From Lentinula raphanica (taxonomy: Eukaryota; Basidiomycota; Agaricomycetes; Agaricales; Omphalotaceae): DNA of 64,000 bases. Below are positions 12,088 to 23,764 of the stretch, in pieces. Every line of letters starts with the position of its first letter. Positions within the stretch are counted from its first letter, which is position 1. The stretch is from NCBI GenBank assembly GCA_027919835.1, contig JANVFP010000014.1:434001-498000 (forward strand), given 5' to 3'. A program made the translations under genes and the position numbers. Below the pieces are notes generated by a model. The model was not told the DNA's origin. It worked only from the letters and a program-made list of their open reading frames with translations, and did not search any database.

Positions 12088-12436
12088 GATAGATGATCAA
12101 GTAGAAGTGAGTCCAAACGATAATGAGCAGAGTTACGCGTCTTGCCCTAACCCCAATCTAGACAAGCGCCCACGCTCCAAATAGTGCGTCCCGTGATATT
12201 CGGCTACGACTCATCAAGCGCCTGCTGAGTCAGCGCCGTGTGCTCATCTGAACTCATGCTTCCACCTATACCTCAACCCACACCCCTCTCATACCGCCTC
12301 ATATCGCCCTCTTGGAATTATCTCTTCATCTACCCTCCCTACTCTCACAACTTCACAGAACTCGAATTCTCTACGTGATAGGACGTGATACAACTTATCC
12401 TTTGTCGAATTCCGCTCGGTCACAGACCATAGACAG
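12088..12436. promoter_or_regulatory. Divergent PRE1/GLE1 promoter
   Basis: The 349 bp between the two start codons drives both housekeeping genes. It includes CATCAAGCGC near 12213, the same 10-mer seen upstream of the genes at 4747 (+) and 19081 (-). Confidence 0.5.
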
Positions 12437-14501
12437 ATGCGATTCAGCGCGCCACGATCCCCATCTACGTCGCCTGAAAGGGAGTGAGTTCATGCTCTAA
12501 CTACACTGGATATTGGTCTTACTACTAGCACTACAGACCGGGTCAAAGAAGGCATCGAACACCTTTGGCACAAAGACGGTCCCCATCCACCTTTGGCTTA
12601 ATTTCCTCGTCAGAGTCTGAAGTCGATGAAGGATCAGACTTTGAGTCAGATACAGGGGAGCCCGTTCCAGACTCCTCTGACTCTGATTCTTTCTGCTATG
12701 GATCTGAAAGCGAGGAACCTGTGCATATGTATGTGCCACTATCTTCTCTCAATCTTCCTCAAATGAAACACGCGACTAGGAAAGAAAAACAGACTCCTCC
12801 TCGATCTACGCGAGAACAAAGCCATATAGAAGACACGATCGCGGCGATACGTCTACGCACGCGACATCATGACCCGTTTGAAGAGTGGGAAAAGGAGATG
12901 AGAAAAGATTCCTTAGTGAGCTGTCAAATAATGATGTATGAAAGGGGAATTACTGACTCATTCGTTCCCAGCGCGCAGCTCGTAAAAACCACAGCGAAGC
13001 CGAAACCCAATTTCTTCGACATCAGAATCAGCGCCGGATAGAAGAATCGAGGCGCCTTGCAGCAGCGTTCAAGCAGGATGAGATCCAGTTAATACAGAAA
13101 CTGGATGGTCTGCGTCTTCAACAACAAGCACGGGAACAGACTCTTCGCGAAAAGCTAGCTGAACGTAGTGGAACGCTCTGGAACAGAATCGAGGCCTCGA
13201 TCAAACTCGAACAAGACCAGAAGCAAGCAAAGTTGGATGAGGAACGCAGAGTGAGGGAGGAGACGGAGAGAAAGCTGAGAGAAGAAGCAGAAAAGACGAG
13301 ACGAGAAGAACAGCGACAAAGGGAAGAGGAGGAGCGGAAACGACGGGAAGAGGACGAAGTAAGACGCAAGAGGGAGGAAGAGGCGAGAAGAATACAGGAG
13401 GAGAAAGAAGCAGCTATACAAGAGGCTAAGCAGCAGGAGAACAGACTGAAAGCGGAGGAAGAGAGTAGGAAAGCTGCCGGTATGACAACGTCGGAAGATG
13501 ATTGGAAGCAATCCCGAAAGAACCTCCAACTTGTCAAAACCCAAGGAACGCGGCTTGTCAAAGCAAACCCGGCCTTTAGATCTAGTTGGAGTAGTGCAAG
13601 ACGTACCATCACCGCCAAGGTTGGTCAGTTAACGAATGATGTCGAAACCATTAACCGAGTGGTAAGGCTTATCTCGAATCACAAAACTGTTGTTTGACAT
13701 ATCATCTACAGTCCTCTCAAATTATTGGAATCCTTCGACCCGCGGGTAACCCATTACCTCCTCCAGTATACACCGCTCTCCTTTCAGCCTTAGCCAAAGC
13801 TCTTATCCTACAAGCTGAAACTGAGATCACAGCCGAAAAGCGCTCGGCCGTCCCACTTGCTCAAGTAGCATTCAACTGCCTGGATCAGCTGGAAGGCTTG
13901 TCCGAAGTCTTTTTCGCCAAAATTACACAGCGAATCGGACCTTGGGCTATACCTTGTCTTCTGCCAGAGACCGATTTCGATGGTCGGTCCTGGACGGACA
14001 ATGCAGAGATTCGAAGAATGCATGGCTTCAGGCTCGGGGAGGATGGCGCGTCAGAAACACAAACGCAGTATACGGATCGTGTGAAGGGGGTGATGAGGTT
14101 GTATTTCTCGGTGCTGAAAATCACACCAAAAAGAGGACCGCTATCCAAGATGTTTCAGCTTCCAAGATATTGGACGTGGATGGCTCGATTACTTGCGTCG
14201 CGGTCGATGCTATCTAGCGCAGTGGGCGCTGAAGTACTCTTCGGTGAGTTTTGAAATATCCTTCATTGTAGATCTTTGATTGATACATTGTCCTCTGATA
14301 GTCGCACTTGAGGTGCTGGGAGCTGAGGCTTTGCGGATCTGGGGATACCAGTTTGTGAAGATACTTCGTCTGATCTATGATGCATCCACCGAGGGTTTGG
14401 GCAACGGTAAAGTCCTCGGTGGTACCTCGCCTGACGGTATCGCTGCCCGTGCTCGGGTTAAGCTGGAGGTGGAAAGTATAATGAAAGGGGCTGATATCTG
14501 A
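12437..14501 (+). CDS. GLE1: mRNA export factor / nucleoporin GLE1
   Basis: Spliced gene. Exon 1 is only 47 bp (ATG 12437-12483, MRFSAPRSPSTSPER), followed by introns 12484-12536, 12916-12971, one near 13661-13710 and one near 14245-14300. All join in frame. After a Ser/acidic N-terminus, a long Glu/Arg/Lys coiled coil spans about 13060-13480. The C-terminal helical-repeat domain follows (SSQIIGILRPAGNPLP, GPWAIPCLLP, PRYWTWMARLLAS, LRIWGYQFVKIL). Gle1 sits on the cytoplasmic face of the nuclear pore, binds IP6 and activates the DEAD-box protein Dbp5 to release exported mRNA. The gene looks complete. Confidence 0.9.
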
Positions 14502-15229
14502 CGGCCGCTCCTCTCTGTCAGCCTCTTCCCAAGTCAGCCGGGTGCAGCATCATTCATGCAACTGTTCTTATCCAACCTGCTTTCGTTCTCAACGCCGTTC
14601 GTTCTTCAATGTATCATAGTACCGCCGCATGGAATGCATGATCTTAGATGATATTGGTCTTTTGAAACGATATTTGACTTTTACAGAATGTTTGCGCCTT
14701 GCGATGTGAAGCTGCAGGCTGGTTGTTAGCCATTCTCGGACTGTCGCGGGAAAATTCTCTCGACATAGTGGTACAGCTGCAACAGGTAAGAATTTTCGAG
14801 GCCTTTATAATGATGGTTTCTGTAACAGGATGATCTAGGTTCGCCACTTCTGTCGCTCGTTCTTCGGCCACATGAGCTTCAGGCTTTATCTCTGCTGAGA
14901 CACTTGATTTCTTGCGCAGCCTTGTGCTTCAAGATCAGAGAAGTAGCTCTTCGAAACCGTATATCATGGTCTTCATATGGTACATCAATACTGATCCTTT
15001 GACCTATCTCATGTTCTGACAAGCTCCGAATTATCTCTGTTGATTTCATGCGGTCCTCGAATACATCCAAGCATGGGAGTTGCTCTCGTCTTCAATCTCC
15101 ATATGATGATTTGATCATGTTGTGTTTGCTATATAATCACGAATTCAAATGTTCTGCAGACACACCCTACAACCCGAACTCGTTATAATACTCACTTTCA
15201 CCTGGAGACAGTACCGCTTGGGCTAACAG
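14502..15229. other. Intergenic between GLE1 and RNase T2
   Basis: About 730 bp. No gene recognised. It contains the GLE1 3' end and the RNase T2 promoter. Short minus-strand frames at 14644-14871 and 14879-15070 have no support. Confidence 0.4.
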
Positions 15230-17293
15230 ATGCTAACCCAATTCGCTCTTCTTCTGGTTCTCGCTGCCGGCTCTGCCTTCGGGTCTCCGTCGACGTTTTC
15301 CAACACATCAGGGTTGGGAGGACCGTTTGACTTACTTGCAAGGAATGCGGCTATATCTTCTGGATGTTCTACAACAGGCACAGCTTCTTGTCACAACACA
15401 TCTGCGGTGTCGGATACATGCTGTTTCGAGACTCCTGGAGTGCGGCTAGATATCTCGTCTCGTACAGAAGAGTTTTCTGACGCCGACTTTAGGGCTTGAT
15501 TTTACAAACTCAGGCATGTACTACCCACCTCACTCATGGAAGTTGAAGATATCAACCATCGGACTCTACAGTTCTGGGATACTGATCCTTCTACGGGACC
15601 CAGTAATAGCTGGACTATTCATGGTATGTCCTACCATGCTGCTATGATCAGTACTTAACGTCTCTGTAAAGGCTTGTGGCCAGACAAGTTAGTACTTTCT
15701 TAAGGATCGTCTGCAATGTTTCTTACCTGAAACCCACGCGTCAGTTGTGACGGGTCGTTCTCGGAGAACTGCGATCCTTCCAGAGACCAAAGTGATATCA
15801 CCTCAGTGAATTGCATATCCGCTCGGGCATCTTGAGAGAAGTTTAATGATTCTCAACTACAGCTGCTTGAATCTGCAGGAGCAACGTCTACTCTATCTTT
15901 CATGCAAACAGTGAGTGAGGATGTGTTGACACTTCGAAGTCATTTATAACTCGCATCGCTTTGATCTGGATTAGTACTGGAAAAATGACCCGGACGATGG
16001 GAGTGACGAAGAGTTATGGTCTCATGAATGGGACACGCATGGAACTTGCTATAGCACCCTCCGCCCAGCATGTCTTCCGAGTGGAAGTTCCTCCGGTACG
16101 GACGTAAGTTAGACACTATCAGCTCGAGCTGTATCTTGTTCATGACTCGATGAAATCAGGCTGTAGCTTTCTATGAGACCGTCGTTCGATTATTCCAGGT
16201 ACGCTAGCCCACATTGTCTGACTCTATGATTCTGTGTTCATTCCTCCTCTTCCCTTAATGATAGACCCTCCCGACGTACACATGGCTCGAGAATCAGGGA
16301 ATCACACCATCATCATCGACTACACATACTCTCACCTCACTCGAGAATGCGCTTACCGCGGAAGCAGGAGTAAAGCCTATGTTGACTTGCGACGGCAGCA
16401 ACTTGAATCAGATAGCCTGGTATTTCAACCTGAAGGGATCCATTATAGATGGGACGTTTGTACCTATCGGTGCGTTCTTTTGTAATGTATCATCTTGATA
16501 GTATCCTCACTTTGAATTTCCTCCCATTTGCAGACTCGCCGGAAGACAGTGATTGTCCTTCGAGCGGTATCAAGTATCCTGTGAAAACAGGTTCTCCGGT
16601 TACTACAACATCGGTCACTAGTACAAAAACGAGCACGACGACGGTTCGTGTTCAATCTGCAAACTTTTGTTCTCGACTGACATGAAACCTCAACTTCCTC
16701 GTCATCGCAATAGACTGGAACTGTAAGTGAACTCAGTTGGTTATCATTCAGCGTTATAGGCTGATTAACTTGATCACTCAGTCTACCTCGACCGGAGTAA
16801 GATAGATATATGCATTTGCTCACTCTCAATTTCTAATTTGAATTCGTTCGTCTTTGCGCATATAGACGCCTGGAGCTTTACCCACCAAGGCAATGATCGT
16901 AGCGATCCACAACGGTGCTCAGGTAGGCGGGTTGCTCACCCTCGGAACATGGTCGACACAGACTCTGGCGACCATGACCCTCGCAGGCTCAACCTCAAGC
17001 TTCACTATGACTTCGTCCAAGGGCAGCTGTGGAGTCAGTGGTGGTGAGTTGACTTGTGGAAGTGGCGTATCTGCGTCTTCCTTCACCGCTGTAAGCAGCA
17101 TATGTTTTTGCTTGAATCATACATATGTTGACGGGAAAAACTGTAGGTATCGTCCGGAGGGAGCTTGCTCCTCGCATCCGGAGGATCTACAGCATTCTCT
17201 AGCACGGCAGTACCGAGTGGCGAAACTGTGGAGACTGTATTCACAGGCTCTAGCAAGGCTCAGACTTACACACTTGCGATTGTATCGACTTGA
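15230..17293 (+). CDS. Secreted RNase T2 with C-terminal accessory domain
   Basis: Gene of roughly ten or more exons from ATG 15230 (signal peptide LTQFALLLVLAAGSAFG) to TGA 17291-17293. The N-terminal block has CHNTSAVSDTCCFETPG. Exon 2 is a 21 bp microexon (15493-15513, GLILQTQ). The next exon gives FWDTDPSTGPSNSWTIHG. The catalytic regions are TIHG-LWPD (split by an intron) and WSHEWDTHGTC, so both active-site His residues are present. AVAFYETVVRLFQ and the Thr-rich linker (SVTSTKTSTTT) lead to a C-terminal domain (MIVAIHNGAQVGGLLTLG). The enzyme degrades extracellular or vacuolar RNA. One intron, 15514-15571, starts with GC rather than GT. It is convergent with a secreted acid phosphatase. 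Confidence 0.9.
15493..15571 (+). other. 21 bp microexon and GC-AG intron in RNase T2
   Basis: Only by using a 21 bp exon at 15493-15513 and an intron from GC (15514) to AG (15571), 58 bp long, does the reading frame give the conserved RNase T2 order TPG-GLILQTQ-FWDTDP. Both junctions are phase 0. Confidence 0.75.
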
Positions 17294-17471
17294 CCATAGG
17301 GAATCACAGTGAATGGAGCGAGTTTAGCGTCGTACAGTTGGACGACAGTGATTGTCCAGTGTTAAATGTTGATATCGTCAAAGAGTACGTACATACACGG
17401 CAGAACCTTGTAGTGTGTTTAAATTCGTTGTGTAATTGTCCCATCATCCATCTTGTGAAGCCTCAGTCACC

Positions 17472-19081
17472 TTAATTCTGACAAGCAGCGAACAGCTCAG
17501 GACCAGTACCAATCGTGTTGTTGACATCTAGAAACACAATCAGATCAAGCCATGCAAGGGGATAGAGAGACGTTACAGCTGAAGAAGTCTTCTACGGGTA
17601 TCATGTCCAACAAACCACTGCTATTCGTGCCCAAGGGAAGTGAAGTCTGCATCGGCTGACCACCCCAGAGAACCCTTAGGAAGTAGTTCGAAGAGAGGGA
17701 ATTGGAGGGGGCTGATTTCTCATATAGTTCATAAACAATTTCTGAACCCCTGCGAATCGGAAAAGTCAACATGATTGAGAGAAACTCAGGTCAAAGCCTG
17801 CTCAAAAGCACTCACATTCCCGGCCAAACCATTTCGGATATCTGCATAATCCCCAGTAACGGCCCCAATGAATCGTCATGTGCGACATTGTGGAAGTATC
17901 GAACCGAGCTGCTTCCTTCGATTTGTTCGGTCAAGTGGCCAACCAACTCTAACACCCAAGCTCCATAGCTCAATGCACTGAAGAGAGTCGAATTAAACGC
18001 GTCACGGTAGTAATATGAGTATTCATAGTTTCCAAGGCGGAAAACGGTGTCCGCTAGGGACTGGGTGACGCATAAGGATGTGTCGTTGACGCTGCATGGG
18101 AGAGGTTTAGAATCACATTGTTTGGCGGATAGATTATCGTAGTAACTAGAGTAGAAAATCAATGATACAGAACGTTTGAAGAGGCACTCATATTACTCAC
18201 TGATCAAAACTTGTGTGCCACCCCGCAGTATCGTCCTCAGCAATACCTGACACGGCATCTAGCTCCTTGTAAATTCCTGCACCATCAACCAGATGCTCTG
18301 TCCAATTGGCGCTACCGGTGGTATACGCAGAAAAGACGGAGTCGGCAACGGGACAGCTGTACGACGCAGATAGTGAGTCGAACGCGTCGGCTTGGATCAG
18401 GACAGCAACGTCCGAAGCGTCAGGAAACAAACCGCGGAGCAGCCCGCCAGAGACTTGGGATGTGATGGGATTGGAGGTGACTCGGATTTTGAACGTGTTT
18501 GGATCGAGGTTGGTGGAAAGATTGAGTCGTTCAGCATAGACCGCTCGTAAGTCTGCTCCATGGGTATACGAATCGTTGATACCTCCAGTAGTGATCTGTG
18601 GGAAAGCACAGTTGCTTCCGACAAAACCTGGTCCGACACTGTTGGTAAATGGGTTTTGAGAGTTGGTATACGCAGACCATTGCACGACAGCCGGGTCACT
18701 CGTCACGCCCACAGTGCCTTTGCCATAGTAAACCGGGCCTTCTCCTGTGCAATCCCATGCTATATCCTCCTTGAAGAACGTGTTGGAAGCGTATGGCGTG
18801 CGTTTGTGATGCCGCTGAATGACCTCGATATATTTCAGATTATAATCCGAGCTAGGAATCTGATACTCTTGAGTCCGAACATGGGGCATATTGCACCAAT
18901 TATAGATGCCATAGTCGATGGCCGGAGTGGTCGACGAGTTGAATATCCCGGGTGCGCCGGTGCCGTTCAAGACAAACGTTAGGTTATTGAGATTAGTGAG
19001 CTTGGGAGGGTAATGCACGACGTTAACTGCTGGAGTGAGGCAAGGAAGACCGAGTGCGAATGCAACTACGAAGAGATTCAT
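17472..19081 (-). CDS. Secreted histidine acid phosphatase (branch 2)
   Basis: Minus-strand gene from ATG 19081 to TAA 17472-17474. A signal peptide (FVVAFALGLPCLTPA) is followed by a large first exon with the catalytic motif VIQRHHKRTPYASN; the family pattern is RHGxRxP, so the Gly is His here. Later exons have YDNLSAKQC, SLADTVFRLGNYEYSYYY and FHNVAHDDSLGPLLG, where the HD pair is the proton donor. The last exon ends TIGTGPELFAACQN. Cys and N-glycosylation sites (NxS/T) are frequent, as in secreted phosphatases. It releases phosphate from organic esters. It is convergent with RNase T2; only about 180 bp separate the two stops. Confidence 0.87.
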
Positions 19082-19896
19082 GTTGGTGGTGGGACGCTCA
19101 CGAAGAACGTTCGTCGTTCAACATGATGATTGAATTGATAGAATTGACGATATGATCAAACGACGCTCATCAAGCGCTTGAAGCGCTCTCAGCAGTGATG
19201 GACAAGTCATTGACTTGCTATGACGACATAATCTGGACAAAATCGATATAGGTGGTCGGGTACTCTGATCATTTGATCAATGATATGAATAATACTATCC
19301 TGAACCGTGACATTCTCATTTTGACTTAGACTGAATAAATAAACGCTTGAGTTGTGTTCCGCTCCACTCTGAGTAGGGTCGTATAGACACGGCCTGCACC
19401 TGTTAGCACTGACACACATACGTGATCGAGTTGAACAAGATGCCATGTAAGTTTTGTTCGTTGGTCCTCGACTTGCGACTGGTCGTTGTTTCGTGATTGG
19501 TCACCGGTTTGTGATTGGAAGGAAGCACTTCAACAGAAAATGAGCAGCCTCTGGTTTCGATTCTTCACCTATGTGTGTTTGTCATTCTACGTTGCTGATG
19601 TCCTGTTCCATTTTGATGTACCTTATTCCTCTTTTTGTACAGCTTGTGCTAAACAAAAGCCTCCTTGGTCCTTTTGCAACTTTCAACTTTTTCTCTCATT
19701 CATTGGGCTCGACTGTTCCCTTGTAGGACCCACCGTCGGTGGAGCCGAGCAGTTTCCTTCCTTCAAGTATACAGCTGTTGCAAATTTCACAAAGACGAAT
19801 ATACTGAAGGAAAAGAAGTATGTATTGTTGAGTGTATTGAGAAAGGACAAAGCGGAACGTCGAAAGTACAAGCAGTCATATTATTATGGCTCGGAA
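19082..19896. other. Intergenic with one copy of a dispersed CCAAT-rich repeat
   Basis: This gap carries the phosphatase promoter, including CATCAAGCGC near 19163, and a repeat copy at about 19353-19545. Open frames here (e.g. 19486-19914) show no family resemblance. Confidence 0.4.
19353..19545. repeat. Dispersed promoter-like repeat, copy 1
   Basis: Shares a CCGCTCCACTC...GAGTAGGG...GTATAGA.ACGGCCTGCACC block with 41766-41940, then a run of ATTGG (reverse CCAAT) units and GATTGGAA.GAAGCACTTCAA. Copy 2 lies upstream of the HECT-like gene. It could be a promoter module or a remnant of a non-autonomous element. Confidence 0.65.
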
Positions 19897-20094
19897 ACTG
19901 GATGCGTGAATTGAAAGGTCGATCCACGGTCTGTGTAAGTATCAATCAACGGTGAAGTTTGTTAGCGGATCCAGCAGTATCGGCTCAAAAGCGAAACATC
20001 CTTACCTTCGTAAGTGCCCTCCACGAATTCATCAACAGTCGCAAAACCGTTGTATGGTGTCGAGAGATGCAATGGCATTGTAGGATTCATGAGA
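19897..20094 (-). CDS. Possible small two-exon gene of unknown function
   Basis: On the minus strand an ATG at 20094 opens MNPTMPLHLSTPYNGF, then DEFVEGTYE at a GTAAGG donor. After an ACACAG acceptor the frame continues DRGSTFQFTHPVSEP and stops, giving about 45 residues. Three CCAAT elements lie just upstream (about 20105-20185). A further exon-like piece with clean splice signals (AYDARTAYALLVLRLKRRD) sits at about 20365-20440, so this may instead be the 3' end of a larger, partly lost gene. No family is recognised. Confidence 0.25.
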
Positions 20095-20663
20095 TTCGCT
20101 TTGTTCCGAGGATTGGTCGTTCAACTTTTTGATTGGACGACTCCGTCTGTTGAGTTTGACGTTGCTGCGAGGATTGGACCAATGGCGCTGGGTCGGCGTT
20201 GGCAACAATGATGACGACCATTGGCCACAATGACTATGTGAGTTACGAGGATGAGCCGTTGAACGCTTGAGTATATCAGATCGAGAACTCACGATTAGCT
20301 CTGCAAACAGAGAATTGAAAATCAGATACGCAGCAGTCTCATTCTGAGGGAGAGTTTTTGCTTACCATCCGAAATGACTGCATCGCGTCGTTTCAGTCGC
20401 AATACGAGCAGTGCGTATGCGGTACGAGCATCATAGGCCTAGCACATGTTTGTTAATAGAGGAAATAGGATGAACACTGTAATACGTAGCTTAAAGGTTT
20501 TATTTCGCACATTGTTGCGTATTTTGTTGGTCTTTCGTATTCGCAGAGAGTTGCGTGTTGTTCTAAACTACACTAATGATTGAATACATGATGTATATGA
20601 TCCCCGATACTATAACTGATGAGAGTCAGTAGAAGATTTTGAGGAAGGAAAGAAATATTTACC

Positions 20664-21162
20664 TCACGCCGTCGATGACCTAACGAGGATAGGACGAATA
20701 ATCGTCACCCAATCGTAAAACCAATCGTCCGAGAATGCGAATACTTCAACGTGTTTTCTTCGGCCTGGAAGGAAAGTTGGCGATGGGGCGCTCGAAGAAT
20801 GAGGAACGTACAGTTAGAACAGTAGTATTTGGGTCGTTCAGAGCATTCGAGCTCCAAAGATAGATGTGCCAGCGATTCTGCCAAAGCGAAGTTAGAATCG
20901 GAACCTCGATAATGATCAGTGACTCACCTGCTCGACGTCTCCTCGTCGTAGCAATGGGGACCATCCAAACCCGATCGTCACAAGGACACTGCTGGTCCCA
21001 TTCCCTCTTTCTCCGTTCGAAATCGCGAGACATGCCGATCTTCCATCGGCGACCTTTATCGACGAACGCATACAAATAACCCGGACCATCCGCCGATGAG
21101 GTTGGGCGAGCCCGCCGAAACGCGTAGAGAGCGCGCAATATGACTTTGGGTTGTTTGGCCAT
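20664..21162 (-). CDS. Small GIY-YIG-superfamily (T5orf172/DUF1766) protein
   Basis: Minus-strand gene with three exons from ATG 21162 to TGA 20664-20666, about 120 residues. Exon 1 has GPGYLYAFVDKG and WKIGMSRDFERRKREWDQQC, the Y-(x)n-KIG core of the T5orf172 branch. Exon 2 (after a GTGAGT-TTGGCAG intron) gives ESLAHLSLELECSERPKYYC. Exon 3 gives RRKHVEVFAFSDDWFYDW. The RH.E.F pattern and the Cys pairs match the DUF1766/MUG113 group. It is essentially a stand-alone domain. The role, DNA cleavage or binding, is not known. All exons join in frame. Confidence 0.7.
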
Positions 21163-22936
21163 TGACTAGGAAGGTCAGAGAGATGGTTGAGGAAAAAGGA
21201 TGTTTAGGTTGTGAAGAGGAAGCGGTTATCGTGTGGATGAGGATGTGAAACGTTGTTAGGACTAAATTCTTGAGTTTGGACCGTGGTGGATGGGATTAAG
21301 AAGGGTTTTGCCTGCTGCTGTCGATGGGATCAAGATGTATAATCGTTTGTGATCGTTTGGCTTCAACAACTGCGAGAATCCTGGGAGACAAACACAACGG
21401 ACGGACAGACACAGATTCCAGTAATTGTGAGTATCTAAGAAGCAATCATTGGGCAGGGTCGAGGGCCGAGAAGGAGGAGGAGGAGGATCCAAGTTAAAGG
21501 AAGGTTGGTGAAAGAAGTTTGAAGTAAGGGTATGGAGACGAGGAATTGGCCAAAGAGAAGGAGGGAAGCGGAGCAAGTGATAAGGTGGGAGACGGAGAAG
21601 GTAAGGAGGATTGCAGGGATCGGAGGATGGGGGTCAAAATACCGAGGACTTGCTCCGCTGTTTCCCGATTGCGTGAGTTGGGGCCCGAGCCTTCCTCCTT
21701 CTCCTTCAGAATTTTGGGACCCTCATACCTATCATGTGGTTCGCAGCCAGATATGACAATAACGGTTTGATTCCCTCGTCTTTCGTCCAAACGGCTTTGG
21801 CTGCTGAGTTGAGGGCAGTGGGGGAGGGAGATGAAGGAGAGAAGGGTGTATTTGGTGGTTTAGCGGAAGAAGGAGGGGAGAGTAATCATTGGTTTTGAGT
21901 GGAGGGAGGACCAGGGGATACAGCTTGGGTAAATGAAGTATAGCTGTTTCCCCCAAGACTGCATGTGCCGCTGAAGTTCGAGTTGGGTATAGCTCCCACA
22001 TCGAAAACGAACATATTCAATGTCATATCGGCTTCGTAAGTCAGGCTTTGCATTGCCATTGCTACCCTCTTTGTACGACGAAGGAGAGTTGATGTTGCGG
22101 TGATCTCCAAGGACATATTCTACCGACGAAGGCGACAACGCAGGAGCTTTTGAATCGAGACTGGCTGGATATAGCCAATCAATCGTAAAGTGCGCCGTCG
22201 ACGAACAAGCCTAAGACGGTATTGAACAACAACATCGGAGACAGAGGCGAAAGCATTGATCGAAACACGCGTAGTAAGGCTGGAAAGAATATGCGGCTCC
22301 GTGAGCTTTCGTCGGATGATAGTCGGGGCTCACAAAGAAATATTCGGAGCCGACAGTCTTGCCTACGAGCTCGCAAAGAGTCGGTGAATTGCACCGTGTG
22401 TTAAACTTGAGCAGACAAATGATTGAGCATACGGCGTGGTGGCAATAAGGTCCTAATTTCTAATTGAAGTTGAATATCTTGAGACCAAGGGAGCGAATCA
22501 GTAGAAGTCAGAGAAGGGGAAAGGTGCAAGATCGATCTGACCAGATTGCGGATGTATGCAGGATTTCTGGTGAAGCATAACACTGGAGGATATGTTAGCA
22601 CGTTCCGAGTATCCACGAACATACTCGAGATTTGCGGGATTGCGTTGCGGTAACAGCGAGTTCGCGAAGATTGACGTTAAACTCCGGAAAATGTGGGGTA
22701 CGAAATCCCCGCACAGCAACTTCATCACCATATCACCATGACGGATACTGGAAGCGCTCGACAATGAGCTAACTTGTAACGGTTCCCAGCGGTCGGTTAC
22801 CTGCATCTCAACTGTCGAACCCCAAAGGCTTGACATTCAGTAGATACCGCTCGATTCTCGATTCTCAATGCTCATTGGTTTCCTCTGTGTGAACAACATC
22901 CGAATGGGTCGTACACTCGACTTTTCATTCATCAAG
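21163..22936. other. 1.8 kb without a recognised gene
   Basis: The segment holds the GIY-YIG gene promoter, a G/A-rich stretch (about 21455-21640) and unassigned open frames. Two minus-strand frames look somewhat protein-like (22498-22836, opening MSSLWGSTVEMQ, and about 21890-22116), but neither has neighbours in frame or a recognisable domain. They could be decayed gene fragments. Confidence 0.3.
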
Positions 22937-23753
22937 TTACGAAAACAGATAGTTCTGAAGGCCTTTCCACCAGACGAACAAGGCGGTCACCAAGAGACTG
23001 ATCACAGTGGGCAAAAGATCGAGCTCGAGCGCCGTATAGACCCAGACTGTAGCCAATGGAGGACACTGATTTCGATGTCAGCACAAGAGGAATAGGACTG
23101 GGTTGGGAAACACGATTCGAATTCACTCGCCTGCCGCATATTGACCGTTCATGAGCCCAAAGCTATATCAACCGTGTACCCGTTGCACATGACAAGAAGA
23201 AGAGGAATGATTGAATCTCTTGGCTACGTTTATGCCTTGTTTATGCCTATGAACTGTGAATGAACATAGTCACATTGTCGTCCTTCAGGAAGAGGAGTCA
23301 ATTAGCGAACCATTGAACAAGGCCAGAACTAGAGCAAGGATGAGTTGGAGCAAGAAGACTGGATAGTAGTTTGCTCACTTGGGCCTCTCGAGCTCGTTCC
23401 ATGGAATAGTTCCTTGAAGCTTGCCTGTCGACCGTATTGATTGTGGATTAGGCTTTTCTGACCGAGCTCGAGTCAGCCTCACTCTGTCACTTTGAGGGCA
23501 CAGACAGTTGAAAGACGCACATATCCATGAGTAGGAGTAGAGAGCAGAAGGGTATGATGATCATGCTGGTGTCGAGAATCTCGTCCATTGATGTATATTC
23601 CGAGTCCGTTGGTGCTTCGTCTGAACTTATTTTGTGTAGAACGCCGGACTCGTTGATGAGCCTCCATTGTTCATCTTCAGGTATGTCGATGAGAGGTGTA
23701 GCGTCAGATTTAGGCGGTTCCGGGTTTGGCTTGCGCTGGCGAATCCAAGCCAT
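22937..23753 (-). pseudogene. DUF7719-like membrane protein, probably broken
   Basis: Starts at ATG 23753 (MAWIRQRKPNPEPP). Exon 1 ends in a membrane segment (MIIIPFCSLLLLMD). Exon 2 gives ILIHNQYGRQASFKELFHG. A third block gives HKRSQEIQSFLFFLSCATG, and the last exon gives CPPLATVWVYTALELDLLP and ends at 22937. This order matches fungal DUF7719 proteins. The frame is interrupted: a near-duplicate GGCATAAAC repeat (about 23229-23250) puts TAG and TAA in frame just before HKRSQ, and a further stop follows the RLI after SCATG. The last intron (23066-23130) would start with GC. Unless splicing avoids these points, the gene is a pseudogene. Confidence 0.55.
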
Positions 23754-23764
23754 GATGATGGTGG

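Noticed and set aside
13118..13618. Long Ser/Leu/Arg frames antisense to GLE1
   Set aside because: They mirror the Glu/Arg/Lys coiled coil of GLE1; low complexity on one strand opens frames on the other.
15230..17293. Secreted RNase as a ribotoxin
   Set aside because: Both RNase T2 catalytic segments (TIHG-LWPD and WSHEWDTHGTC) are present, so it belongs to the general RNase T2 family.
19486..19914. 142-codon open frame on the plus strand
   Set aside because: It overlaps the dispersed repeat, has no domain and no support from splice or homology patterns.
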